Part shown: in pieces, positions 46,102 to 57,929 of the stretch
Position numbering within the stretch: the first letter of the stretch is position 1
Layout: every line of letters begins with the position of its first letter
Assembly: GCF_000259195.1 (NCBI RefSeq)
Contig: NZ_JH650765.1
Span: 119,394-183,393, forward strand
DNA: 64,000 nt
Direction of reading: 5' to 3'
Origin: Pseudomonas donghuensis
GTDB lineage: Bacteria; Pseudomonadota; Gammaproteobacteria; Pseudomonadales; Pseudomonadaceae
The notes under the pieces: generated by a model
Database searches by the model: none
Seen by the model: only the letters and a program-made list of their open reading frames with translations
What the model was told of the DNA's origin: nothing
Made by a program: the position numbers and the translations under genes

Positions 46102-47598
46102 TCAACCGCCTGTCGCCTGCATTGCGCTGGCGTTGGCCATGATCACGCTGGCGAACTGCTCAACGGTCATCTTCTGGCCGTTGAAGTCGACCATGCCATC
46201 GGCATAGTGCAGCGTGCTGACAATGTCGTTGCCCTCGACCTTGGCCATCTGGCTTTGCACCGCCATCATGCTGACCATTTCCCCGGCCTGGGCCGCTTGC
46301 TGGGAAACGATGTTGGCATCGGTCTGGCCTTCGAACTGCGCTTGCAGGGTGGCCAGGTCACCGATCATCGGCTTGGACAGCGACAGCTTGCTCTGCACCT
46401 GGGTGATCAACTGCTTGTACAGCTCCTGCGGTGGCAGTTCCAGGGACGTCGGGTTGGCCAGGTCAACACTGAAGCTGAAACGGCTTTCGCCATTGGCGGT
46501 CTTGAACGACAGGTTTTCCAGGGCGATCTGCGGCTTGGCTGCCAGCAGACGCTGGACATCGCTGCGCACCTGGGCTTTTTCCGCATCGGTCATCGTCAAC
46601 TCCGGCATGCCCTCACCCACGGCAGCGGCTTGCTGGAACTCCGGCAGGCGGCTCTGGTACCAGGTAATCAACGCCTGCATGGCCGGGATGTCGAAACGCT
46701 TGAGGCTCCAGATCATCTCGCCGGCACCGATTGCCTTGCCGTCGTAGTTGATGTCGGCAACCTTGTATTCCATGCGTGCCGAGAGCTTGTCACCGTCGTT
46801 CTTGTATTCGTTGTTCTGCGCCAGGCCCTTGAGTACCAGGACCTTCTGCTGATCGCCGAAAGTCGCGACGCTGTCCGCCACGGCCATGTCCATCTGGCCG
46901 ACATAGAAGCCGAACGGCGTCTTGGTCATGTCGCCGGTCAGGCTCAGGCCCTTGATCTCGACTTTCAGCGGCGCACGGTCCGGGGCGACCAGGTTGAGGC
47001 TCAGATTGGCCGATTGGCCGGTGAGCTGCACCCGCTCGGCGCCTTCGTTGCCGTGACCGGTGATCTCAAGTCCGGAGAACTTCAGCGACGAGCCGTCCTT
47101 GCTCCACTCCAGCGGCGCCACCTGGAAAGCACTGTCCATCGAGCGGTCATAGCCATAGGCGACCTGGCCCTGCAGCGGCGAAACGTCCTTGGCCAGGGCG
47201 AACCAGTTGGCGGTGGTGGCATCTTTTTCCAGGGAGTAATGGCTGGCAGCCATGACCGGCATCAGTTTCAGTGCCTTGACCCGCGACAGCGGCAGCGGCC
47301 CGTGCTCGATCTGGTCGACAAACATCAGCTCGACGTTTTTACGCTCTTCGCCGACCTGCAGGTTCTGCACCTTGAGGCGGTATTTGGCGGTACTGGTGAA
47401 CAGGTGGGTGTCCAGCGACACCAGCTCCAGCACCATGCTGCTGTCCATGCCCAGCAGCGCCTGCTTGGTCTGTGCATTGGACTCGGCGATGGTGGTTTCC
47501 AGCACGCCTGGCAGTTGCTTGCCGGTGTACCAGGCACCTGCGGTGCACACCGCTGCCACTGCCACCACCAGCCCGAGTACGCCTGTAGATTTCTTCAT
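46102..47598 (-). CDS. YdgA-like (DUF945) protein
   Basis: 498 residues. One N-terminal hydrophobic helix (GVLGLVVAVAAVCTAGAWY) would anchor it in the inner membrane with a large periplasmic part. The repeated beta-rich blocks (GMDSSMVLELVSLDTHLFTS, AKYRLKVQNL, SSLKFSGLEITGHGNEGAER) and the C-terminal LHYADGMVDFNGQKMTVEQF match the DUF945/YdgA family, whose role is not known. ATG 47598 has GGAAGCG upstream; ATG 47616 has no ribosome site. It is 54 bp downstream of the oxaloacetate decarboxylase gene. Confidence 0.82.
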   Translation of the reverse strand: MKKSTGVLGLVVAVAAVCTAGAWYTGKQLPGVLETTIAESNAQTKQALLGMDSSMVLELVSLDTHLFTSTAKYRLKVQNLQVGEERKNVELMFVDQIEHGPLPLSRVKALKLMPVMAASHYSLEKDATTANWFALAKDVSPLQGQVAYGYDRSMDSAFQVAPLEWSKDGSSLKFSGLEITGHGNEGAERVQLTGQSANLSLNLVAPDRAPLKVEIKGLSLTGDMTKTPFGFYVGQMDMAVADSVATFGDQQKVLVLKGLAQNNEYKNDGDKLSARMEYKVADINYDGKAIGAGEMIWSLKRFDIPAMQALITWYQSRLPEFQQAAAVGEGMPELTMTDAEKAQVRSDVQRLLAAKPQIALENLSFKTANGESRFSFSVDLANPTSLELPPQELYKQLITQVQSKLSLSKPMIGDLATLQAQFEGQTDANIVSQQAAQAGEMVSMMAVQSQMAKVEGNDIVSTLHYADGMVDFNGQKMTVEQFASVIMANASAMQATGG

Positions 47599-47652
47599 GA
47601 ATTGTTTCGCTTCCATTTGTAGAGAGTTGTTGCTTTGACTAAGCCTTGTGGC

Positions 47653-48522
47653 TTATTCGTTGACATCCATGTACTCACGGGCCCAGACGATGTAGTCGCC
47701 CGGTACGGTGTAAGTATGGGTGAGTTCGGTGGCGCTCAGGTCCGAAGCGCTGCTGGTGATCCGGCGCTGTTCGCGCAGGCAGTCGTAGGTGGCCTTGATC
47801 GCGGCAAAGTAGGCGCCATGACCATCGACGGCGATACGCACGCCAAGCTCGGCCAGGCGCGCATCGTCGTGCAGCTGCGGGTTGCCGTAGGTCACCAGCA
47901 TCAGCGGCACGCTCAGGTGCGCGGCGATCTGTTCAAGGTGGTCGAAGTCGCGGATACCGACCATGCACAGCGCGTCGGCGCCGGCGTTCTGGTAGGCCAC
48001 GGTACGGGCGATGACTTCTTCGGTCGGAATCAGCGCCGCGTTGGTGCGGGCAATGATCGACAGCTCCGGGTCGACCCGCGCCTCCAGTGCCGCGCGGATC
48101 TTGCCGACACCTTCGGCGATGCTGACCAGGTCGGTGGACTTGCGCCCGAACTGGGCCGGCAGCAAGGTGTCCTCGATGGTCAGCGCGGCAATCCCGGCAC
48201 GCTCAAGCTCGGTCACCGTGCGCATCACGTTGAGCGCATTGCCATAACCATGGTCGGCGTCGGCAATCACCGGCAACTGGGCCACCCGGCCGATCCGCGT
48301 TGCCTGCTCGGCGAATTCGCTGAGGGTGATCAGGGCAAAGTCAGGTGCGGCCAGCACCTGCAAGGATGCCACCGAGCCCCCCAGGATGCCCACCTCAAAG
48401 CCTAAATCGGCGGCAATGCGCGCCGACATCGGGTCGAATACGGAGGCGGTGTGGTAGCAGGCAGGTGAGGCAAGCAGTTGGCGGAACGCGCGACGCAGGT
48501 CTTGGTGGGAGGCTCTTGGCAT
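47653..48522 (-). CDS. Oxaloacetate decarboxylase (isocitrate lyase/PEP mutase superfamily)
   Basis: 289 residues, the length of the characterised PA4872 type. It decarboxylates oxaloacetate to pyruvate in the cytosol with Mg2+. Metal and substrate residues lie in [33 protein letters not shown] and [10 protein letters not shown]. The cysteine of the KKCGH motif found in true isocitrate lyases is absent, which favours the decarboxylase. It diverges from nothing near; the AraC gene begins farther upstream on the same strand. Confidence 0.88.
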   Translation of the reverse strand: MPRASHQDLRRAFRQLLASPACYHTASVFDPMSARIAADLGFEVGILGGSVASLQVLAAPDFALITLSEFAEQATRIGRVAQLPVIADADHGYGNALNVMRTVTELERAGIAALTIEDTLLPAQFGRKSTDLVSIAEGVGKIRAALEARVDPELSIIARTNAALIPTEEVIARTVAYQNAGADALCMVGIRDFDHLEQIAAHLSVPLMLVTYGNPQLHDDARLAELGVRIAVDGHGAYFAAIKATYDCLREQRRITSSASDLSATELTHTYTVPGDYIVWAREYMDVNE

Positions 48523-48575
48523 GGTCTTTCCAGGCTATCGACTTCATTTAGTAGGTCGAACATTACCACTGCTGG

Positions 48576-49490
48576 CTATCTGACTGACAGCGCCGCGCGT
48601 TTGAGGGTCTCGCTGGGCAGCTCCCTGAACAGCTTGCGGTAGCTGTCGGAAAACCGTCCCAGGTGCCAGAACGACCAGTGCATGGCCACCTCGGCCACGG
48701 TGGTGTCGCTAGGCCCGCTACTGAGCAGTTCACGCCGGGCACTGTTGAGCCGGCGCAGGCGTAGCCACTGTGCCGGGGCCATGCCGGTGAAGGCCTTGAA
48801 GGCGTGCTGCAACTGGCGCAAGGACACCCCGGCGACCTGCGACAGCTCCAGCAGATTAAGCGTTTCTTCCGGGCAATCGGCCGCCCATTCGCCGACCTTT
48901 CGCATGATCGCGCGCTCTTCGGTACGCCGCCACAACGCCCCGCGATCGAGGCAGATGCACGCGTTATCGAGAATGAACAGACAGTCTTCGAGCAGTTGCC
49001 CGGCCAGCGCATCCTGGCTTGGCGGGTCGATGGTCTGCGAGATGCGCGTGAGCGTCCCGCTCAGCCAGCGGCTGAACAGCTCGTTCTGCATCGAGTTCAG
49101 CGGCGCCATGAACAGCCCGTCGAGGCGGGCGATGTCCAGGCCGTGGCGCTGGACGAATTCCGGGCCGAACACCACCGCTACTTCCTGGTAGTTCTCCGGG
49201 GTGATCCAGATGTTGCGGCTTTCGCCATTGAGCACGTAGAGGCTGTGGTCGCTGCGGTCGAAGCAAAACGCCAGGGAGCCGGCCGGCGCACTGAAATTCT
49301 GCTCGATCCGGGTGTTCATGCACTCTTCGTAGATCTCCACGCCCTGCAGGTCAAGGCAGCGCAACTGGCCGGCGAAATGCCCGGGAGACATCTGTTGGTA
49401 ATGCTGGGTCCAGCCTGGGGTGGCGCGGACCTGTTCGGTGACATCGGCGGTGTTGAAAGCCTGGACCCGCAAAGGCGTTGACGCTGTCAT
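48576..49490 (-). CDS. AraC-family transcriptional regulator
   Basis: 304 residues. The C-terminal double helix-turn-helix (LSQVAGVSLRQLQHAFKAFT; TTVAEVAMHWSFWHLGRFSD, YRKLFRELPSETL) is complete. The N-terminal 170 residues have no named domain but should bind an inducer. It is divergent from the gamma-glutamyl-amine ligase gene with 174 bp between the starts, so it probably controls the amine catabolic set (49665-53457) in response to the amine. ATG 49490 has AGAG upstream. The ligand is unknown. Confidence 0.88.
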   Translation of the reverse strand: MTASTPLRVQAFNTADVTEQVRATPGWTQHYQQMSPGHFAGQLRCLDLQGVEIYEECMNTRIEQNFSAPAGSLAFCFDRSDHSLYVLNGESRNIWITPENYQEVAVVFGPEFVQRHGLDIARLDGLFMAPLNSMQNELFSRWLSGTLTRISQTIDPPSQDALAGQLLEDCLFILDNACICLDRGALWRRTEERAIMRKVGEWAADCPEETLNLLELSQVAGVSLRQLQHAFKAFTGMAPAQWLRLRRLNSARRELLSSGPSDTTVAEVAMHWSFWHLGRFSDSYRKLFRELPSETLKRAALSVR

Positions 49491-49664
49491 GAGCTGCTCT
49501 TTATGCACTCTTTTGGTGCATTTTAGTCTTGCTGAAAGTGGATAGATCGAATGCGCACGCGTCACCCAAGATAGACCTCAACGCGCTACAGGGGAAGCCG
49601 CTTGGGTGGCAAGCCGGCCGCAACTGCCGGTCCTGGCGTGGATAAAACCAACAACGAGGTCTTT

Positions 49665-51023
49665 ATGAATGCCCCTTTCGATCAGCTGTCTGCGTGGCTG
49701 AAAGAACACAAGATTACCGAAGTCGAGTGCGTGGTCAGTGACCTGACCGGTATCGCCCGCGGCAAGATCGCACCGACCAACAAGTTCCTGCATGAACGAG
49801 GCATGCGCCTGCCGGAAAGTGTGCTTCTGCAAACGGTAACCGGGGACTTTGTCGACGACGACATCTACTACGACCTGCTCGATCCCGCCGACATCGACAT
49901 GGTCTGCCGCCCGGATTCGGCCGCGGTGTATGTGGTGCCGTGGGCCATCGAGCCAACCGCCGTGGTCATTCACGACACCTTCGACAAACAGGGCAAGCCG
50001 ATCGAACTGTCGCCGCGCAACGTGCTCAAGAAAGTCCTCAAGCTCTACACCGACAAGGGCTGGCAGCCGATCGTCGCCCCGGAGATGGAGTTCTACCTGA
50101 CCCAGCGCTGCGAAGACCCGGACTTGCCGCTGCAAGCACCGCTGGGCCGCTCGGGCCGGGCCGAAAGCGGTCGGCAGTCGTTCTCGATCGATGCCGCCAA
50201 CGAATTCGACCCGCTGTTTGAAGACGTCTACGACTGGTGCGAAGCCCAGGGCCTGGACCTCGACACGCTGATCCACGAAGACGGCCCGGCGCAGATGGAA
50301 ATCAACTTCCGTCACGGCGACGCCCTGGACCTCGCCGACCAGATCACCGTGTTCAAGCGCACCATGCGCGAGGCGGCGCTCAAGCACAACGTCACCGCCA
50401 CCTTCATGGCCAAGCCTGTGGGCGACGAACCGGGCAGCGCCATGCACCTGCACCAGAGCGTGGTCGATATCGCCACCGGCAAGCCGATCTTCGTCGACAC
50501 CAACGGGGAGATGAGCGAGCTGTTTCTGCACCACATCGGTGGCCTGCAGAAGTACATCCCCAAAGTGCTGCCGATGTTCGCCCCCAACGTCAACTCGTTC
50601 CGCCGTTTCCTGCCCGACACCTCGGCGCCGGTCAACGTCGAATGGGGCGAAGAGAACCGCACCGTGGGCCTGCGCGTACCGACCTCGAGCCCCGAGGCCA
50701 TGCGCGTGGAAAACCGCCTGCCAGGCGCCGACGCCAACCCCTACCTGGCGATTGCCGCCAGCCTTTTGTGCGGTTACCTGGGCATGGTCGAAAAGATCAA
50801 GCCCAGCGCGCCGGTGCAGGGCCGCGCTTATGAGCGGCGCAACCTGCGCCTGCCCATCACCATCGAAGACGCCCTGGCGCACATGGAGGACTGCCCGACC
50901 ATCGAGCAGTACCTGGGCAGCAAGTTCGTGCGTGGCTATGTGGCGGTCAAGCGTGCCGAGCACGAGAACTTCAAACGGGTGATCAGCTCCTGGGAGCGCG
51001 AGTTCCTGCTGCTCAGCGTTTGA
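49665..51023 (+). CDS. Gamma-glutamylpolyamine synthetase-like ligase (GS family)
   Basis: 452 residues, the SpuI/PuuA size. It would add glutamate to an amine such as putrescine or ethanolamine with ATP, opening a gamma-glutamylation catabolic route. GS blocks: ECVVSDLTGIARGKIAP, APEMEFYL (metal Glu), EDGPAQMEINFRHGDAL, MAKPVGDEPGSAMHLHQSV (nucleotide/ammonium loop), EENRTVGLRVPTSSPEAMRV and EDALAHMEDCPTIEQYLG. True GlnA has a different adenylylation loop and length. ATG 49665 has GAGG five bases upstream. The binding protein and oxidoreductase that follow fit the same route; which amine is not visible. Confidence 0.88.
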   Translation: MNAPFDQLSAWLKEHKITEVECVVSDLTGIARGKIAPTNKFLHERGMRLPESVLLQTVTGDFVDDDIYYDLLDPADIDMVCRPDSAAVYVVPWAIEPTAVVIHDTFDKQGKPIELSPRNVLKKVLKLYTDKGWQPIVAPEMEFYLTQRCEDPDLPLQAPLGRSGRAESGRQSFSIDAANEFDPLFEDVYDWCEAQGLDLDTLIHEDGPAQMEINFRHGDALDLADQITVFKRTMREAALKHNVTATFMAKPVGDEPGSAMHLHQSVVDIATGKPIFVDTNGEMSELFLHHIGGLQKYIPKVLPMFAPNVNSFRRFLPDTSAPVNVEWGEENRTVGLRVPTSSPEAMRVENRLPGADANPYLAIAASLLCGYLGMVEKIKPSAPVQGRAYERRNLRLPITIEDALAHMEDCPTIEQYLGSKFVRGYVAVKRAEHENFKRVISSWEREFLLLSV

Positions 51024-51037
51024 GCTCGACCTTGTAA

Positions 51038-53457
<2,420 letters not shown>

Positions 53458-53458
53458 C

Positions 53459-54178
53459 TCAGCCGGCCGCCGGCAACACGCTCAGCGGATCGATCGGCTT
53501 GCCGTTCTGGCGGATCTCGAAGTACAGCTGCACCCGGTCGGTATCCAGGTCGCCGGCTTCGGCGATCTTCTGGCCCTTGCTGACGGTCTGGCCTTCCTTG
53601 ACCAGCAACTTGCTGTTGTGACCGTAGACGCTGGCATGGGAGGTGCCGTGCTGGAGGATGATCAGGTTGCCGTAACCACGGATGTTCGTCGCGAACGCTA
53701 CCTTGCCGCCGAGGCTGGCGTACACCGGCTGGCCCGGTGTGGCGGCGATGCGGATGCCCTTGTTGAGCTTGTCGGCGGACGAGTAGCGGCGGATCACCGT
53801 GCCCTGCAGCGGCCACGCCCACCCGCGCAAGGTGACCTTGGTGGCGGGCGCCACGGGTCTTGCCTTGCTGGCGCTAGCGGTGCTCGTGGTGGTCCGTGTG
53901 GCGGTTCTTGCACCGCCAAAGCGGATGGTCTGGCCGACATTCACCGCATAGGGCGCGCTGATGCCGTTGTAACGCGCCAACTCCTTGAAGCTCCAGCCAT
54001 GACGCGAGGCGATCGAATACAGGGTATCGCCGCGCTTGACCTTGTAGGTGCCGGCCACGACTTTGTTGGCAGAAGGACCGGGGCTTGGGGAATGCGAACT
54101 GCATGCGGACATCGCCAGCATTACGGCGATCAGAACAAACCTGAAAAACACACCACTTCCTTTTCCCGGAGACGCCAT
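53459..54178 (-). CDS. LysM + LytM lipoprotein with degenerate metal site (NlpD/ActS-like)
   Basis: 239 residues. Lipoprotein signal with Cys26 (LAMSAC), a LysM domain at ~43-87 (GTYKVKRGDTLYSIASRHGW), and a C-terminal LytM (M23) domain. The zinc ligands are lost: the HxxxD of active enzymes is Asn139-Lys-Gly-Ile-Arg143, and the HLHFE site is Gln217-Leu-Tyr-Phe-Glu. It therefore cannot cut peptidoglycan by itself and should be an amidase activator, like NlpD or ActS (YgeR) in E. coli. It is convergent with the amine oxidoreductase gene with only one base between the stops. Confidence 0.88.
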   Translation of the reverse strand: MASPGKGSGVFFRFVLIAVMLAMSACSSHSPSPGPSANKVVAGTYKVKRGDTLYSIASRHGWSFKELARYNGISAPYAVNVGQTIRFGGARTATRTTTSTASASKARPVAPATKVTLRGWAWPLQGTVIRRYSSADKLNKGIRIAATPGQPVYASLGGKVAFATNIRGYGNLIILQHGTSHASVYGHNSKLLVKEGQTVSKGQKIAEAGDLDTDRVQLYFEIRQNGKPIDPLSVLPAAG

Positions 54179-54199
54179 TGACGAGGGCGCTACTATAAA

Positions 54200-55096
54200 T
54201 CAGTCGGCGACATTACGCGGCAAAGTCCGTGCAAGTTCGATAAAGGCGCGGGTCGCTGGCGAGATGATTCGCTCATCGACCACCGCCAGCCCCACCGTGC
54301 GCCTGACCTGCGGATCGAGCGGGCGTTGCACGTACTCCAGGGTCGTACTCAGCGGCAGGGACGCCTGGGCCACGATGCTCAAGCCTTCACCACTGGCGAC
54401 CATCTCCAGGGTGCTGAGCAGTTGTGAGGTGCGGTAGCGAATGCGTGGTTGCAGCCTGGCGCTGAGAAACAGGCGCGAGACGATCTCGGCGGACCCGGCC
54501 TCGGTCAGCACGAAGGGATCGCGGCAAAGCTGCTGGAGGGTCACCGCCGGTTGCTGCGCCAGCGCATGATCAACAGGCAGCAGCGCGACCATCTGGTCTT
54601 CCAGCAACGGATAGGTGTCGAGCTGCTCTTCAGGTAGCACCACAAAGCCGATATCGATGCGCCGCTCCTGCAACCATTGCAACACTTGGCGATCCGGGCC
54701 CTCGTCGACATGCACTTCGATGCCAGGGTAGGCCTGGCGGTAAGCCTTGAGTATCGCCGGCAACAAACGCACCGACGCCGTCGGCCCGAACGAACCGATG
54801 CGCAGCGTGCCCTGCTTCATCCCTCGCGCATCCAGGGCCTCCTGGCGCATGGTTTCGGCCAGGCCAAGCATCGCTTGCGCCCGTTGCAGCAAGCGGCTGC
54901 CAATATCTGTCAGTTCGATCCGGCCCTGCTGGCGTTCGAACAAGGCCACGCCCAGCTCCTGCTCCAGGGCGCGAATAGCGTGGGAAACACCGGATTGCGA
55001 GATGTTCAGTTGCGCCGCCGCGAGGGTAAAGCCTTTACGCGCCGCCACCACGGCGAAAATTTCCAGCTGGGTCAAGGTCATCGGCAGCAGCCCCAT
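54200..55096 (-). CDS. LysR-family regulator of the EamA transporter gene
   Basis: 298 residues. HTH at the N-terminus (TLTQLEIFAVVAARKGFTLA; SQSGVSHAIRALEQELGVAL) and a full effector domain. It is divergent from the EamA transporter gene 80 bp away, the classic LysR arrangement, so control of that gene is likely. Two starts are possible: ATG 55096 and ATG 55081 (MTLTQLE). A 6-bp dyad covers the first, which slightly favours 55081 if it is an operator. The inducer is unknown. Confidence 0.9.
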   Translation of the reverse strand: MGLLPMTLTQLEIFAVVAARKGFTLAAAQLNISQSGVSHAIRALEQELGVALFERQQGRIELTDIGSRLLQRAQAMLGLAETMRQEALDARGMKQGTLRIGSFGPTASVRLLPAILKAYRQAYPGIEVHVDEGPDRQVLQWLQERRIDIGFVVLPEEQLDTYPLLEDQMVALLPVDHALAQQPAVTLQQLCRDPFVLTEAGSAEIVSRLFLSARLQPRIRYRTSQLLSTLEMVASGEGLSIVAQASLPLSTTLEYVQRPLDPQVRRTVGLAVVDERIISPATRAFIELARTLPRNVAD

Positions 55097-55110
55097 GAGC
55101 GTTTGCTCAT
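55095..55110. promoter_or_regulatory. Dyad in the lysR/eamA intergenic region
   Basis: Perfect inverted repeat ATGAGC-GTTT-GCTCAT. It overlaps the upstream LysR start codon and may be an operator for the LysR protein, whose sites often have short inverted repeats. The functional role is inferred. Confidence 0.45.
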
Positions 55111-55176
55111 TTCCCTATGAGTTGGCATTCGATCAAGTATGGCGTATCGACGCCACATCGTCAGCCAGGGCCGCCC

Positions 55177-56127
55177 ATGCCAACTCACGCTTGCACCTTT
55201 CTGAAACTCTCACTGGTCGCGATGATCTGGGGCGGCACCTTCGTCGCCGGACGCGCCCTTGCCAGCGGTATCGACCCGCTGTTTCTCGGCAGCCTGCGCT
55301 TCATCCTCGCTAGTGCGGTGCTGGTGCTCATCCTGATGGTTTCGAAACAAGGCTTGGTGCGGGTCAACACAACGCAGCTCGTGCACATCGTGGGGCTGGG
55401 CTTTTTCGGGATCTATGCCTATACCCTGTTCTTCTTCCACGGCTTGCAGTACACGGACGCCTCCAGAGCCTCACTGATCGTTGCGACCAATCCTGCCGTC
55501 ATGGCGATCGTCGCCTACCTGTGCTTCAGGCAACGCCTGGGCAGGGCCCAACTGCTGGGCGTCGCCCTGTGCCTGCTGGGCGCCGGCTGGGTGGTGCTGG
55601 CCCGAGCCCCCGGGGCGCTCGGCCAGGGCAACGGGATCGGCGATGGGTTGATTTTCGGCTGTGTACTGAGCTGGGTGATCTTCAGTGTCTTCTGCACCCG
55701 CGTGGTGACACAGATCGGTGCGCTGCACACCGTGACCTATGCAGTGTTCGCCGGGGCGGCGATGCTCAGTGTGCACGCTACGCTCAACGGCAGCATGAGC
55801 ATCGCGTCGCTACGCGCGCTGACGGCGCGCGACCTCCTCTGCCTGGCCTATCTCGGGGCTGTGGGTTCCGCGCTGGCATACGTGATGTACTACGATGCCA
55901 TCGCTAAAATCGGTCCGACCCGGGCCGGCAGCTTCATCGCCCTCAACCCGCTGACCGCCGTGGTCGCCGGCGCCTTGCTGCTGGGTGAGCAACTGACCGG
56001 TGCCATGCTGGCCGGCGGCACCCTGGTGATCCTTGGCATACTGCTGGCCAACCGGGTGCCGGCGCCGCTCAGTTTACCTGGTTCCAGTGCAGGCTCACCT
56101 TGCCAGTCTGGCCCGGAACAAGGGTGA
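55177..56127 (+). CDS. EamA-family (DMT) membrane transporter
   Basis: 316 residues with ten membrane helices in two EamA halves (FLKLSLVAMIWGGTFVAGRA ... YLGAVGSALAYVMYYDAI, GPTRAGSFIALNPLTAVVAG). Such permeases export amino acids or other metabolites; the substrate is unknown. ATG 55177 has AGGG upstream; the longer frame upstream contains the regulatory region. It is divergent from a LysR gene. Its 3' end overlaps the stop region of the convergent small gene by 59 bp. Confidence 0.9.
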   Translation: MPTHACTFLKLSLVAMIWGGTFVAGRALASGIDPLFLGSLRFILASAVLVLILMVSKQGLVRVNTTQLVHIVGLGFFGIYAYTLFFFHGLQYTDASRASLIVATNPAVMAIVAYLCFRQRLGRAQLLGVALCLLGAGWVVLARAPGALGQGNGIGDGLIFGCVLSWVIFSVFCTRVVTQIGALHTVTYAVFAGAAMLSVHATLNGSMSIASLRALTARDLLCLAYLGAVGSALAYVMYYDAIAKIGPTRAGSFIALNPLTAVVAGALLLGEQLTGAMLAGGTLVILGILLANRVPAPLSLPGSSAGSPCQSGPEQG

Positions 56128-56527
56128 CTGTGCTCAACTGCTGCTCGCCATTACGCGAGGCGACCAGGTTGTATCTGCCCGGCGGCAGCTTGACGTAGAC
56201 CATCGGCCCAACCTGATTCAGTTGCAGCAGGGCTTGCCCCTGCCCCCCTTGAATCGTCAGGTCGACGTCCGGCGCATACTCGTTCTGCGGGCCGGTCGAG
56301 AAGGTCAGATGCAGGTTGTAGCCCTGGACCTGCTGAATAGCCCGAGACTCATCAAGACCAATACCGCCGGTGAGGTAGCTCACGCCATTCTGCTCTTGAG
56401 GCTGCAGGTTGACCCCGGACGTGTCAATCGGCTCCTGGTACTGCGCAGCCTGCAATTGCAGAGCAGGCCAGCCCTGCAGTACCGCGGCCAGTGCAGTGAT
56501 TAACGCAAGTGTGCTGAAGGATTTCAT
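56069..56527 (-). CDS. Small periplasmic protein of unknown function
   Basis: 152 residues with a signal peptide (KSFSTLALITALAAVLQGWP, cut near QLQA-AQ). The mature part is beta-rich: SYLTGGIGLDESRAIQQVQG, LHLTFSTGPQNEYAPDVDLT, and a C-terminal GRYNLVASRNGEQQLSTVTL, like a carboxypeptidase-regulatory or PEGA-type fold. ATG 56527 has AGGAG at eight bases. No family with known function was recognised. It is convergent with the EamA gene, sharing 59 bp at the 3' ends. Confidence 0.75.
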   Translation of the reverse strand: MKSFSTLALITALAAVLQGWPALQLQAAQYQEPIDTSGVNLQPQEQNGVSYLTGGIGLDESRAIQQVQGYNLHLTFSTGPQNEYAPDVDLTIQGGQGQALLQLNQVGPMVYVKLPPGRYNLVASRNGEQQLSTVTLVPGQTGKVSLHWNQVN

Positions 56528-56675
56528 TGCCATGACTCCTGCGCTACAGCGTCGATACCATTTTACCCCGCTCATCCGTGGCGTTTAGATCGATTCGGCG
56601 TGACGGACGCGGGCAATACAATGACGGTTTAATAGCGTGCTAGAGTCTGCGGCCCAATCTGAAGGTGGACCACGA

Positions 56676-57929
56676 ATGGACCTCTCCCCCGCCGAACGTC
56701 AGCTGTTGCAGGACCACCATCTGGCCCTGTTCGAGGGTTGCGTGATCTTCGACACTCAACCGCCCATTGACGCAGCCAACCTGGCCCGACTCGAAACCCA
56801 CCTGAACGGCCCAGTGCCTGAGCAACTGCTGCGATTGTGGCAAACCTGCTTTGGCGGTCGCGTGGGCTATGACCTGGAGGTGGTCTACAACGGCCACCGT
56901 CATCCGTTTTCCTTCAGCGAACTGTTCTATCCGGGCAGCGACGGTTATCGCGACCTTTGGGGCTGGATCGAGCACGAACTGGAGCAGGCCGAAGAAGCCG
57001 CCCGCGCAGCGGGACACCCATGGAGCGGCAAGCTGGACTACCTGCCGTTCGGTGGTTTCGAGTACCTGGAACGCCTGTACGTGTGCGTCACTCCAGGGCC
57101 CGAGTACGGCGCAGTGATTGCCTGGAGCCGTGGACTGCCGCCAGCCTGGGCCGGCAGCCTGAACCAGGACAGCCTTGCCCGCATCGCCGATGACGTCGGC
57201 GCGCTGTTGCGCCTGCTGGCCTACGAAGCAGATCCCTTCGACCCAGAGACTGAATACAGCAGCGCCAGCGAACTGCTTGAAGCGCTGGATGAACTGGACA
57301 ATGACGGCGAAGCGGGCATGGCGCTCAAAGCCCGACTGGCGGCATTGCTGCGTCAACGGGTACTGGACTGGCGCCCGGCACTGGCTGACGGCAGCCTCGC
57401 CAACCAGCCCCGCTTGCGCCAACTGGCGATGCTCGATGCCGCCGAACACGGCGATATCGAGCGTCTGGACGCCCTGCGCAAAGCTGGCTGCGACCTGAGC
57501 GAGGCGCTGCGCGGGCACGCCGCCAGCCTGGAGTGCTGCCTGCAGCACGGGCACCTGGCAGCGGCCAACTGGTTGCTCGACCAGGGCATCCCGGTGCAAG
57601 CCGACACGCTCTTGGTGGCGGCTGCCCAGGTGACTCCGGCATTGGCTTGCCGCTTGCTGGACATGGGTGCCTTGAGCGACCCCAACGCCGTGCTGAGCGC
57701 CGTTGCCCAGGGCCACATGGAAAGCGCCGAAGTCATGGCCCGACCACTGCTTGAAGCATCGCAGGCCAGTGCCGGCGCCTTGCGCAAAGCGCTGGTCGAG
57801 CGCGCCGAGCAGCAGCGTCGCGACGCCAAGCGGATCAAGGCTGGCAAGCTGTACAGCAATCTCGGTTTCGAACAGTACCTGGCCGAAGCTGAACGCATGG
57901 AAACATTTCTGCGCCAGCACGTGCACTGA
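56676..57929 (+). CDS. SUKH (SMI1/KNR4)-like protein with ankyrin-like C-terminus
   Basis: 417 residues, cytosolic. The N-terminal ~170 residues have the SUKH/SMI1-KNR4 look (IDAANLARLETHLNGPVPEQ, LLRLWQTCFGGRVGYDLEVV, DYLPFGGFEYLERLYVCVT). From about residue 245 the sequence becomes ankyrin-like helical repeats (LDAAEHGDIERLDALRKAGC, LECCLQHGHLAAANWLLDQG). SUKH proteins are often immunity proteins against secreted toxins, but many are housekeeping. No toxin gene is adjacent, so an immunity role is only a possibility. It has a GAAGG site upstream and stands alone. Confidence 0.65.
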   Translation: MDLSPAERQLLQDHHLALFEGCVIFDTQPPIDAANLARLETHLNGPVPEQLLRLWQTCFGGRVGYDLEVVYNGHRHPFSFSELFYPGSDGYRDLWGWIEHELEQAEEAARAAGHPWSGKLDYLPFGGFEYLERLYVCVTPGPEYGAVIAWSRGLPPAWAGSLNQDSLARIADDVGALLRLLAYEADPFDPETEYSSASELLEALDELDNDGEAGMALKARLAALLRQRVLDWRPALADGSLANQPRLRQLAMLDAAEHGDIERLDALRKAGCDLSEALRGHAASLECCLQHGHLAAANWLLDQGIPVQADTLLVAAAQVTPALACRLLDMGALSDPNAVLSAVAQGHMESAEVMARPLLEASQASAGALRKALVERAEQQRRDAKRIKAGKLYSNLGFEQYLAEAERMETFLRQHVH

